Source: a bacterium (lineage in GTDB: Bacteria > JAJVIF01 > JAGGVT01). Taken from it: a DNA stretch of 5,816 bases. Position 1 is the first letter of the stretch, and each line of letters starts with the position of its first letter. The notes under the pieces are model-generated. The model had not been told where the DNA came from. It saw only the letters and a program-made list of their open reading frames with translations, and searched no databases. The DNA lies in assembly GCA_021157815.1 (NCBI GenBank), contig JAGGVT010000075.1:1-5816 (forward strand), in the 5' to 3' direction. Positions 1 through 5,816 of this stretch are shown one piece after another. Both the position numbers and the translations under genes were made by a program.

Positions 1-30
1 TACGTATAAAGGGGACGGACACCTTTTGTA
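1..30. repeat. short REP-like motif around GGGGACGGACACC
   Basis: The segment contains GGGGACGGACACC flanked by a short inverted repeat (AAAGG at 8-12 and CCTTT at 22-26), giving a small stem with a 9-nt loop. Motifs of the type GGGGACRGRCACC inside short palindromes are, from general knowledge, common dispersed repeats in many bacterial genomes and are often linked to REP-associated Y1 (IS200-like) transposases. No transposase gene is in this window. Only one copy is visible and the window edge cuts its context, so the assignment rests on motif resemblance. Confidence 0.35.
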
Positions 31-121
31 TCGCTGATTATATCTGCTTTCTCGGACACTGTATTAACACTTAGCAAATTTAATCGAACGCCGTTTTTTT
101 ATATCTCAACATCCCAACCAC

Positions 122-160
122 CTATTTCCACCCAATCACTCTAGCGCACCGCTCGATAAA
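122..160 (-). pseudogene. remnant or duplicate of an RND pump gene 3' end (13 codons including stop)
   Basis: Read on the minus strand this segment encodes F-I-E-R-C-A-R-V-I-G-W-K-stop. It matches the last 12 residues and stop of the intact pump gene (F-V-E-R-C-A-K-L-I-G-W-K-stop at 288-250). By eye, 32 of 39 bases are identical. The differences are three conservative replacements (I/V, R/K, V/L), two synonymous changes and a different stop codon (TAG for TAA). In-frame homology ends sharply at 161-163, where a TGA precedes the Phe codon, and the GTAACCCGG element starts at 164. It has no start codon and cannot be a gene. It is either what is left of a tandem paralogous pump gene after a deletion, or a diverged gene-end duplication made by an integrating or recombining element. 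The pattern of changes suggests the copy once diverged under protein-level constraint. Confidence 0.65.
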
Positions 161-163
161 TCA

Positions 164-233
164 GTAACCCGGGGACGCTTCCCCGGGCTTTAGTCGTATT
201 TTGACTTCGCCCGGCAAGGCGTTGCCGGGTTAC
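164..233. repeat. 70-bp palindromic element with GTAACCCGG terminal inverted repeats (copy 1)
   Basis: The ends are a perfect 9-bp inverted repeat, GTAACCCGG (164-172) and CCGGGTTAC (225-233). Inside are two independent hairpins, each exactly 20 nt: CCCGGGG/CCCCGGG at 168-187 with a 6-nt loop, and CCCGGCAA/TTGCCGGG at 210-229 with a 4-nt loop, separated by a 22-nt AT-richer spacer. The architecture matches the element at 3347-3421. It lies 16 nt past the pump stop codon at the 3' end of the operon, so the RNA hairpins could slow 3' exonucleases or contribute to transcription termination. Neither hairpin is followed on the minus strand by a proper U tract, so I do not call an intrinsic terminator. 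Both strands fold equally well, and no coding capacity is seen. Confidence 0.8.
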
Positions 234-249
234 ATATTATAGCTGCCTA

Positions 250-3200
250 TTACTTCCACCCAATCAATTTAGCGCAACGCTCAACAAATTCATCCAGCAT
301 GGAGTAAACGACCGGTACGATAACGAGGGTTAAGAACATCGATGTCAGCAGGCCGCCGATTACGCAGACTGCCATCGGAGCCTGCATCTCTGAGCCAGCA
401 CCTGTGCCGAGCGCTACTGGAAGCATTCCGAAAACCATGGCGAATGTAGTCATCATGATTGGACGCAGCCGTACGGGAGCAGCCTCAAGGATTGCCTCCC
501 TGCGACTTTTGCCGCGAGAGCGAACCGTATTTATGTAATCAACAAGAAGAATTGCGTTTTTGGTGACTAATCCCATGAGCATGATTATTCCAAGCATGGT
601 CATGATATTGATTGACATTCCTGAAAGATACAGCGCACCCAATGCTCCGATGAGGCTAAGTGGCAGGGAAATCATAATTGAAAACGGATGGATGAAATGC
701 CCGAACTGGCTGGCGAGAAGCATATAGATAAGAAGAACCGCAAGCGCCATCGCGAAAAACAGGCTCTGGAACGTTTCCTCCATCATGTCTGATTTTCCTG
801 AATATGAGTAACTGACATTTGGAGGAATGATTTGCTCAATTGTTTCATTTGTTATGTTTTTTGCAGTTCCCAATGGCAGATTGTCAAGATTTGCAGAAAT
901 GGTGATAGCTTTTCGGCGATTCTTGTGAGCAATTTCCGATGGGCCTGAACCGCTTTCAATACGCGCCACAGTTCCAAGGTCAATAAGGCTGCCGGTCATT
1001 GAGCGTACGGGAATTGCCAGAAGGTCCATTGGGTCATCACGATAAGATTCGCTCAGCCTGACTTTCACATCATAATCCTGTCCCGCTTCCTTGAAAGAGG
1101 TAATTACACTTTCACCACTGACAAGACCGTTTACAGTTGCGGCGATATCCATTACACTCAAACCAAGCCTGCTTGCCCTGTCACGATCAACATGGACTCT
1201 AATCTCCGGTTTCCCGGATTCGAAAGATGTATCCACGTCCACGAATCCAGGCGTAGCTTTCCATGCTTTTACAAGTTTGTCGGATGCCACTAGAAGGTTG
1301 TCAAGTTCCTCTCCCTGAAATGTAATTTGAATATCACCACTGCCCATGCCTGTCGATACGGGGTCGGACATCTCTACTGAAATTTTCACACCAGTAATAT
1401 CAGCAAGTTTCTCACGTGTAAGCGCGATAATTGCATTCTGCCCCATTTTTCTTTCACTTTTCGAAACAAGTGCGATTTGAATATTTGCTTCAGTTATTGT
1501 CTCAACCGCACCCGCGCCAACGGATGAAAAAACCGCTTCAACTCCCGGAATCTCATTGATAATATTCTCAACCTCAATAATTTTACTTTCTATTAAACTG
1601 ATTGGGCTTCCAGGAGGTGTTTTAATATTGACACTGTACATTTCCTGGTCCATATCCGGTTCGAATTCAAACGGGATTAATGAACCTATCCACATACTGA
1701 AAATAAAGATAATGACCGCTGTAAATACGGTCAGCCATTTGTATTTCATTGCTCTTCTGAGCAATTCGCGATAGCCAATGTCCAGTGCGTCAAGGCCTCT
1801 TTCTATTAATTTAAAAAACATACCGTGAGATTTGGTTACAACAAGGAACCTGCTTGCCAGCATTGGTGTCAATGTGAAGGATACAAACAACGAAACAAGA
1901 ACGGCGAAGGATACTGTCATTCCAAACTGGTACAGGAACTTTCCAATCATACCGTACGTGTACGCAACCGGCACAAAAACAGCCACGATTGAAAAAGTGG
2001 TCGCCATGACAGCAAGCCCGATTTCCGTTGTCGCGTTTCTGGCGGCATTCGTCGGCGATTCACCGGCTTCATTATGGCGATATATATTCTCCAAAACAAC
2101 GATAGCGTCATCAATTAACATTCCAACCGACAGCGACAATCCAAGCATCGATATGATATTAAGTGTGAATCCCATAGCATGCATGAATGTAAATGTTGCG
2201 ATAATCGATGTAGGAATGGCGAGAGCGCTTATTAACGTGCTTCGAGGACTTCTGAGAAATAAAAACACAATCAGTACGGCGAAAAAACCACCATAAAAGA
2301 GGTGCATGAGAAGTTCCTCGAAACTTGACCTTATGAATATTGATTCATCCTCTGGGATTTCAATTTCAATACCCGGTGGAAGTTCATTTCTCAGTTCATT
2401 GATTCCCTCGTTTATTCTCTCAGCAACCTTTACTGTATTAGCACCTGATTTTTTCCTTACAATCAAGCCGATTGCATCCTTGCCATCCAGACGCGCAAGT
2501 GACCGTTTTTCCTCTATTGTGTCATCCACATCCGCGATATCATTTAAGCGAACAAGACCATCAGGAGATTGTTTGATAATGATATCTCCGAATTCATCAG
2601 CGACGAGAACGCGTCCTTTTGTCTTAACAACAAGTTCCCGTGTTCCGGTTTCGATACGACCTCCCGGAATTTCAATGTTACTCATTTTAAGCGCGCCGAT
2701 AACCTCATTTACGCCTATGTTGCGTTCACGCATCGCGTCAGGATTCAGGCGGACATGCACTTCGCGTTCACGGCTTCCGACCATTTTTACTGAACCGACG
2801 CCCTGAATACTCTCAAATCTCGATTTGATACGATCCTTAACAAACGTAGTCAGATTGGATAAAGGCATGTCAGCGGAAACAGCAAGCATCATGACAGGAA
2901 TAGCGCCGATATCGAGTTTTTCAACAATCGGGGTTTCGGCATCCTGTGGAAGATCGCGTTTAATTGATTCAAGCCTGGCGCGAACATCCTGCGCCGCAAT
3001 GTCGACATCAACATTCAGCTCATATTCTATAAACACCAGCCCGACATTTTCCAAAGCTCTTGATCGAATCTGCTTGATTCCCGAAAGTGTGCTGACTTCT
3101 TCCTCAATCTTATCAATGATTTCCGATTCAACTGTTTCAGGATCTGCGCCGGGATAAACAACAGTGACCGTGATCATAGGAAAGTCAACATCGGGCATTA

Positions 3201-3306
3201 AATCGATTCCCAGTTGGCCATAGCTTATGTAGCCAAAAACTACAAGCGCAAGAATCACCATTGTTGTAAAAACCGGCCTGCTTATGGATATATTTGAAAG
3301 GAACAT
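250..3306 (-). CDS. RND efflux pump, inner-membrane subunit (HAE1/AcrB-like)
   Basis: A 1018-residue proton-driven exporter of the resistance-nodulation-division superfamily, expected to work as a trimer in the inner membrane and take substrate from the periplasm or outer leaflet. The N-terminus (MFLSNISISRPVF) is the classic RND start. TM1 spans about 12-30, the first porter/docking half about 35-330, TM2-TM6 about 335-485, TM7 about 523-543, the second periplasmic half about 545-845, and TM8-TM12 about 848-1003. The proton-relay residues are present: the Asp pair D399-D400 in TM4 (GMLIDDAIVVLEN) and K916 in TM10 (GLVTKNAILLVDY). The Asp pair points to HAE1 rather than the metal-exporting HME branch. 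The length is slightly below AcrB (1049). The start is forced: the frame has a stop eight codons upstream and no other start codon between. The Shine-Dalgarno is weak (GAGA only 4 nt from ATG). The gene is last in the operon, 118 bp after the adaptor, and ends with tandem in-frame stops TAA TAG. Its final 12 codons have a diverged copy at 122-160. Substrate is unknown. Confidence 0.96.
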   Translation of the reverse strand: MFLSNISISRPVFTTMVILALVVFGYISYGQLGIDLMPDVDFPMITVTVVYPGADPETVESEIIDKIEEEVSTLSGIKQIRSRALENVGLVFIEYELNVDVDIAAQDVRARLESIKRDLPQDAETPIVEKLDIGAIPVMMLAVSADMPLSNLTTFVKDRIKSRFESIQGVGSVKMVGSREREVHVRLNPDAMRERNIGVNEVIGALKMSNIEIPGGRIETGTRELVVKTKGRVLVADEFGDIIIKQSPDGLVRLNDIADVDDTIEEKRSLARLDGKDAIGLIVRKKSGANTVKVAERINEGINELRNELPPGIEIEIPEDESIFIRSSFEELLMHLFYGGFFAVLIVFLFLRSPRSTLISALAIPTSIIATFTFMHAMGFTLNIISMLGLSLSVGMLIDDAIVVLENIYRHNEAGESPTNAARNATTEIGLAVMATTFSIVAVFVPVAYTYGMIGKFLYQFGMTVSFAVLVSLFVSFTLTPMLASRFLVVTKSHGMFFKLIERGLDALDIGYRELLRRAMKYKWLTVFTAVIIFIFSMWIGSLIPFEFEPDMDQEMYSVNIKTPPGSPISLIESKIIEVENIINEIPGVEAVFSSVGAGAVETITEANIQIALVSKSERKMGQNAIIALTREKLADITGVKISVEMSDPVSTGMGSGDIQITFQGEELDNLLVASDKLVKAWKATPGFVDVDTSFESGKPEIRVHVDRDRASRLGLSVMDIAATVNGLVSGESVITSFKEAGQDYDVKVRLSESYRDDPMDLLAIPVRSMTGSLIDLGTVARIESGSGPSEIAHKNRRKAITISANLDNLPLGTAKNITNETIEQIIPPNVSYSYSGKSDMMEETFQSLFFAMALAVLLIYMLLASQFGHFIHPFSIMISLPLSLIGALGALYLSGMSINIMTMLGIIMLMGLVTKNAILLVDYINTVRSRGKSRREAILEAAPVRLRPIMMTTFAMVFGMLPVALGTGAGSEMQAPMAVCVIGGLLTSMFLTLVIVPVVYSMLDEFVERCAKLIGWK

Positions 3307-3346
3307 ATTGTCTCGCTTGTTTTGTAATTAGTTAATATTTGAATTT

Positions 3347-3421
3347 GTAACCCGGCGCCCCTTCGCCGGGGTAATGCGTGAATCTACCACCATTTTCCCC
3401 GGTTAAGGGAAACCGGGTTAC
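3347..3421. repeat. 75-bp palindromic element with GTAACCCGG terminal inverted repeats (copy 2)
   Basis: Perfect 9-bp terminal inverted repeats, GTAACCCGG (3347-3355) and CCGGGTTAC (3413-3421), enclose two 20-nt hairpins: CCCGGCG/CGCCGGG at 3351-3370 and CCCGGTT/AACCGGG at 3398-3417, each with a 6-nt loop, separated by a 27-nt spacer. The ends and two-hairpin plan are those of the element at 164-233, while the spacer and loops differ, so these look like two diverged members of one dispersed family. This copy fills most of the 118-bp gap between adaptor and pump, starts 3 nt after the adaptor stop, and ends 40 nt before the pump start. In the operon mRNA it could stabilise the upstream message or reduce read-through into the pump gene. 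That role is inference. Confidence 0.8.
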
Positions 3422-3424
3422 AAT

Positions 3425-4666
3425 CTATTCCCCTTTTTCAGAGGTCTCAGAACTTGAATTCTCAGATTTATGCTCAATAATTCGAATGTCAGTGTCATCA
3501 ACAACATACTTATTACCGGATAAAACCACATTGTCATCTTTGGAAAGCCCGGATAAAATCTCGATATGGTCTTTCGTTACAAGCCCTGTTTTGACAATGG
3601 TTTTGACGGACTTATTGTTTTTAGCGATATAAACAATCTTCTCACCGGCAAGTTCGATTATAGCCTCAACCGGCAGGCTGATAGTATTCGCGCTACGGTC
3701 AATCTCGAAACTTAAATGCGCGAACATGCCATGCCTGAGAGCTCCATTAACATCTTTCAGATCAATAGTCACACCGAAATTGCCTGTTTGGGCGCTTACT
3801 TCACGATGAACCATTGTGACTTTCTGCAAATTATTAACGTAATGATTATTGGGAACAGTCAACAGGAGATTTGAACCTTCAGAAACACTGTTTATATAAC
3901 GCTCCGGCAGTGAGGCTTCAATTTTCAAATCACCATCTGCAACAACCTCATAAACAGGCTCTCCCGGCTTTGGCACCGAGCTGGTGTCAGTCATTTTTTT
4001 ACTGATTGTGCCATCAAACGGGGCGTGAATAACAGTGTCATCATATTGCTTCTTAGCGACATCCCTTTGCGCAGTAGCGGCATCAACGGCATCCTGTGTT
4101 GTCGCAATCTGCACCTGGGCAAGTTTCAATGCGCTTTTCGCGTTATCGACAGCAAGTTTCATGCTTTTATAACGAGTTTCCATTCCTTCAAATTCCTTTT
4201 GAGTAATGACTTTTTCATCGCGCAGCCTTTTATATCGATTGAAATCCTTTTCAGTATCAGCCAGCATATTTTCCGCGTCTTTAAGTTGATTCTGATGGAT
4301 TTGCTTTTGCACTTTTGCCGCATTGTTACGTTTCAACGCAAGCGCAAGATTGCTTTCCGCCGCTTTAAGGCCGTTCAGATATGATTCCCTGTCCAGCTCG
4401 GCTATTATTTCACCTTTGGAAATTCGCTCACCATCATCTTTATACATCTCAGCGATTTTTCCCGGCACGGTAAATGAAAGCGTACGGACATCCGCGGCTT
4501 CAATTGTCGAGGATGTGTCGTAATAAACCACAATATCTCTCACTTCGGGCTTTATTACAGTCACAGGAAAACCTTTGACTTCCTCCTGCGGCGCTTCAGT
4601 GTTCGCGCATGACAATGAAATGAAGCATAAAAAAATAATCGTTAATGCAAGTCCTGTTCTATTCAT
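3425..4666 (-). CDS. RND efflux periplasmic adaptor lipoprotein (membrane fusion protein, HlyD/AcrA-like)
   Basis: A 413-residue adaptor that links the inner-membrane pump to the outer-membrane channel. The N-terminus is a lipoprotein signal peptide: Arg3, a hydrophobic stretch 6-19, then I-S-L-S-C with the likely lipidated cysteine C20, so the mature protein should be anchored by acyl chains. The first half of the lipoyl (barrel-sandwich) domain is about 58-92 (GKIAEM...GERISKGEIIAELD), an alpha-helical coiled-coil hairpin about 95-208, the second lipoyl half about 210-242 (IHAPFDGTISKK), the beta-barrel about 245-325 and the membrane-proximal domain about 328-397. At the hairpin tip R144, L148 and T155 fit the R-x3-L-x6-S motif used by AcrA-type adaptors to dock TolC, with Thr replacing Ser. 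A Ser/Glu-rich tail ends the protein. ATG at 4666 is the only ATG before an upstream in-frame stop (4721-4723), and a good Shine-Dalgarno precedes it. It sits between the channel and pump genes on the same strand, the usual operon order. Confidence 0.95.
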   Translation of the reverse strand: MNRTGLALTIIFLCFISLSCANTEAPQEEVKGFPVTVIKPEVRDIVVYYDTSSTIEAADVRTLSFTVPGKIAEMYKDDGERISKGEIIAELDRESYLNGLKAAESNLALALKRNNAAKVQKQIHQNQLKDAENMLADTEKDFNRYKRLRDEKVITQKEFEGMETRYKSMKLAVDNAKSALKLAQVQIATTQDAVDAATAQRDVAKKQYDDTVIHAPFDGTISKKMTDTSSVPKPGEPVYEVVADGDLKIEASLPERYINSVSEGSNLLLTVPNNHYVNNLQKVTMVHREVSAQTGNFGVTIDLKDVNGALRHGMFAHLSFEIDRSANTISLPVEAIIELAGEKIVYIAKNNKSVKTIVKTGLVTKDHIEILSGLSKDDNVVLSGNKYVVDDTDIRIIEHKSENSSSETSEKGE

Positions 4667-4676
4667 AATTGATATT

Positions 4677-4682
4677 TCACCT
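4677..4682 (-). promoter_or_regulatory. ribosome binding site of the adaptor gene
   Basis: The minus strand reads AAAGGTGA with the AGGTGA core 10 nt before the ATG at 4666. It supports the chosen start of the adaptor and contrasts with the weak signal in front of the pump gene. It lies outside the MITE-like insert, whose near end is at 4714. Confidence 0.6.
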
Positions 4683-4713
4683 TTGGCCTCTGCCAGTTCT
4701 AATAATTCAGAAG

Positions 4714-4859
4714 CACCATGCTAAAGCGCTTGTTGATAAACTCACTTTCTCGTAGCCCGTCATGCCTGCGAAGGGAAACGGGTTGGATTCGCATTTTCGC
4801 ATAAAGGCATGACGGGCTACGGTTCTAATAGGTTTTTCAACAGCCCCTAAAGCATGGCG
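4714..4859. mobile_element. MITE-like non-autonomous element with IS-type ends
   Basis: The segments 4714-4742 and 4831-4859 form an imperfect inverted repeat, with 21 of 29 positions matching by eye. Reading inward from the right on the minus strand, the end contains TTTAGGGGCTGTTGAAAAAC; the left end has the decayed counterpart with TTGTTGATAAAC. The string GGGGCTGTTGAAAAA resembles terminal inverted repeats I know from several bacterial insertion sequences, but I cannot name the family. A direct repeat CTAAAGC at 4721-4727 and 4847-4853 could be a target duplication, although it lies within the outer inverted repeat, so the exact borders are uncertain. No transposase is encoded, and the centre is occupied by the hairpin at 4751-4821. 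It fills most of the 200-bp gap between channel and adaptor genes and ends 7 nt beyond the channel stop codon. Confidence 0.5.
4751..4821. repeat. 71-bp perfect-stem palindrome (GTAGCCCGTCATGCC type)
   Basis: CGTAGCCCGTCATGCCT at 4751-4767 is exactly complementary to 4805-4821, giving a 17-bp perfect stem. Inside, GCGAA (4768-4772) can pair with TTCGC at 4788-4792 or 4796-4800. The start resembles the widespread CGTCATNCCNGCGAA class of dispersed repeats. The interior AAGGGAAACGGGTT (4771-4784) resembles AAGGGAAACCGGGTT in the element at 3405-3419, so the families may share parts. There is no U tract after the stem on the minus strand, so it does not look like a standard terminator; as RNA it would separate the channel and adaptor parts of the message. 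Confidence 0.8.
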
Positions 4860-4866
4860 TTATTTT

Positions 4867-5816
4867 TTATTTAGACAATAATGTTTTATAAAATTCATCA
4901 GTTGATTCAAAACCGCTTTCCATCGCGAGTTTCGCCAGTTCTCTATATGAATCATAGATAGATTGGTTGTATTCAAGTTTCGCGGCTGCCAGAAGAGTTT
5001 CACCCTCCAGCAGATTTGTTGTTCGCTCAAGCCCCTCACTAAATCGCTCGTTGAGAATCCTGAGATTCTCTGTTGCCGATTTAAGATTTTCGCTTGTTAC
5101 ATCAATGTTGTCCAACGCCCTGAAATAATCATCAAGTGATTTGTTAATGGAAATTTCAAGTTTCTGTTTAATGTCCGTTCGTTGAATTTCCAATGCCGCA
5201 ACAGACTCCTCAAGCTGTTTTATCTCGCTTGAAATCTTCTTCGAATCATAGATAGGCCAGCTTAATTGAAGAGTGGCAGAGAAAGCGTTTGGGTCACCGC
5301 CAAGTCCGTTGCCACTTACTTTGAAAGTGTCGCCCTCATTGCTGTACTGGCTGATGAAATTCAGTGATGGCCGTTTTCCAGATTTCACCATTTGAAGGCG
5401 TTTGCTGAGCATATCAATCTGAAGATTCATCTCTTGAATTTCCCCATTTTGTCGTAATGCGAGTTCAACAACATCCAGCCTGTCCAATTCAACATCGCGC
5501 GATGGCTTGTCAGGCTCAAGAGTTTGCAGATTGGAATCGACATCAAGCCCCAGAATCTGGCAGAAGCTCATTACCGCAGTATGTTCAATGTCCTGCGCGG
5601 CGCGAAGATCCATTTGCGCGCGTCCTTTCGCGACATTCATCTGAAGAACATCACTCGCATGAAAGAAACCTTCCCGCTGCATTAATTGCGCGTTTCGGTG
5701 TGCTTCAGTTATAAACTCAAGCGATGCTGTACGAACATCAACAAGGCGTCTTGCGCTTAGAACGCCGTAATATGCCTGCACAGCGCCGTACGCGATTCCC
5801 CGTCTTGCGATATCGA
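4867..5816 (-). CDS. TolC-family outer-membrane efflux channel, 5' end missing
   Basis: The C-terminal 315 residues of an outer-membrane efflux protein, the exit duct of the tripartite pump. The frame is open to the window edge. The GTG at 5781 is an internal valine codon, since the preceding in-frame residues (RRGIAYGA) continue the family motif A-x-A-Y-Y-x-x-L seen at VQAYYGVL. Next come a long helical segment with the G-x-x-x-x-x-D-x-L pattern (REGFFHASDVLQ) and an ILGLD helix end. The second structural repeat follows: GKRPSLNFISQYS, then the beta-strand motif LQLSWPIYDSKK, then helices ending with LLEGETLLAAAKLEYNQSIYDSYRELAKLAMESG, typical of the family's C-terminus. Full members are usually about 420-480 residues, so roughly the first 130 residues (signal peptide, first strands and helix) lie outside the window. 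It is the first of the three operon genes visible here, 200 bp upstream of the adaptor, and any promoter should lie further upstream. Confidence 0.93.
   Translation of the reverse strand, partial: DIARRGIAYGAVQAYYGVLSARRLVDVRTASLEFITEAHRNAQLMQREGFFHASDVLQMNVAKGRAQMDLRAAQDIEHTAVMSFCQILGLDVDSNLQTLEPDKPSRDVELDRLDVVELALRQNGEIQEMNLQIDMLSKRLQMVKSGKRPSLNFISQYSNEGDTFKVSGNGLGGDPNAFSATLQLSWPIYDSKKISSEIKQLEESVAALEIQRTDIKQKLEISINKSLDDYFRALDNIDVTSENLKSATENLRILNERFSEGLERTTNLLEGETLLAAAKLEYNQSIYDSYRELAKLAMESGFESTDEFYKTLLSK

Noticed and set aside
16-59. Direct repeat CGGACAC at 16-22 and 53-59
   Set aside because: It is only seven bases long and has no flanking similarity, so chance is the simplest explanation.
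92-100. T-run after AACGCCG as a plus-strand terminator
   Set aside because: The only self-complementary sequence before it (AACG-C-CGTT) has a one-base loop and cannot form a real stem, and no plus-strand gene ends here.
164-233. Intrinsic terminator at the end of the operon
   Set aside because: The hairpins are strong, but neither is followed on the minus strand by a run of T. A role in RNA stability is possible, but a terminator call is not supported.
1832-2806. Long plus-strand open frames opposite the pump gene (about 154 and 166 codons)
   Set aside because: They are antisense shadows of a highly conserved RND coding sequence, are rich in Ser/Thr/Ile with no recognisable domain, and have no independent support.
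4025-4523. Plus-strand open frames opposite the adaptor gene
   Set aside because: They lie antisense to the coiled-coil and lipoyl coding region, lack family motifs, and the minus-strand reading is unambiguous.
3347-4821. CRISPR array or clustered regularly spaced repeats
   Set aside because: The repeats are single palindromes in separate gaps with different lengths and interiors. There is no repeat-spacer periodicity.
4667-4866. Internal promoter in front of the adaptor gene
   Set aside because: TTGAAA and TATTAG-like strings occur on the minus strand near the right end of the MITE-like element, but the spacing (about 4 nt) is wrong for a sigma-70 promoter.
5779-5781. GTG as a start codon for the channel gene
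   Set aside because: The frame stays open upstream to the window edge, the preceding residues continue the conserved helix leading into AYYGVL, and starting here would remove about a third of a normal TolC-family protein.

Overview
The window carries one ordinary tripartite efflux operon of a Gram-negative (diderm) bacterium, read from right to left on the minus strand: a TolC-type outer-membrane channel (5' end cut off by the window edge), then a periplasmic adaptor lipoprotein (membrane fusion protein), then an inner-membrane RND pump of the HAE1 (hydrophobe/amphiphile, AcrB-like) branch. An outer-membrane channel and a lipobox adaptor require a double-membrane envelope. The host looks like a moderate-GC organism rich in dispersed palindromic repeats, but I cannot assign it to a phylum from the sequence alone. 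The three genes are full of family motifs and show no frameshifts. No regulator, RNA gene, CRISPR array or further gene is visible, and the operon promoter is probably outside the window, upstream of the channel gene.

The unusual part lies between the genes. Every non-coding gap holds palindromic insert-like DNA, and each insert begins only a few bases after a stop codon: 16 nt after the pump stop, 3 nt after the adaptor stop, and 7 nt after the channel stop. Two of the inserts (164-233 and 3347-3421) are a matched pair. They share perfect 9-bp terminal inverted repeats (GTAACCCGG...CCGGGTTAC), and each holds two separate 20-nt hairpins. The third (4714-4859) is MITE-like: its imperfect outer inverted repeat has an IS-type end, and a perfect 17-bp-stem hairpin (4751-4821) is nested inside it.

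The left end (1-249) contains no intact gene. It holds a short REP-like motif at 1-30, nothing I can interpret at 31-121, a 13-codon second copy of the pump gene's 3' end at 122-160, and the first GTAACCCGG element. The duplicated tail differs from the true tail mainly by synonymous or conservative codon changes. This suggests either the remnant of a second, paralogous pump gene or a gene-end duplication left by an integrating or recombining element.

Together the three proteins would form a continuous channel from inner membrane to outside: the pump captures substrate and is driven by protons, the adaptor seals it to the channel, and the channel crosses the outer membrane. The substrate cannot be read from the sequence. 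I found no convincing new defence or enzymatic system. The second-look items are the repeats and the duplicated gene end.
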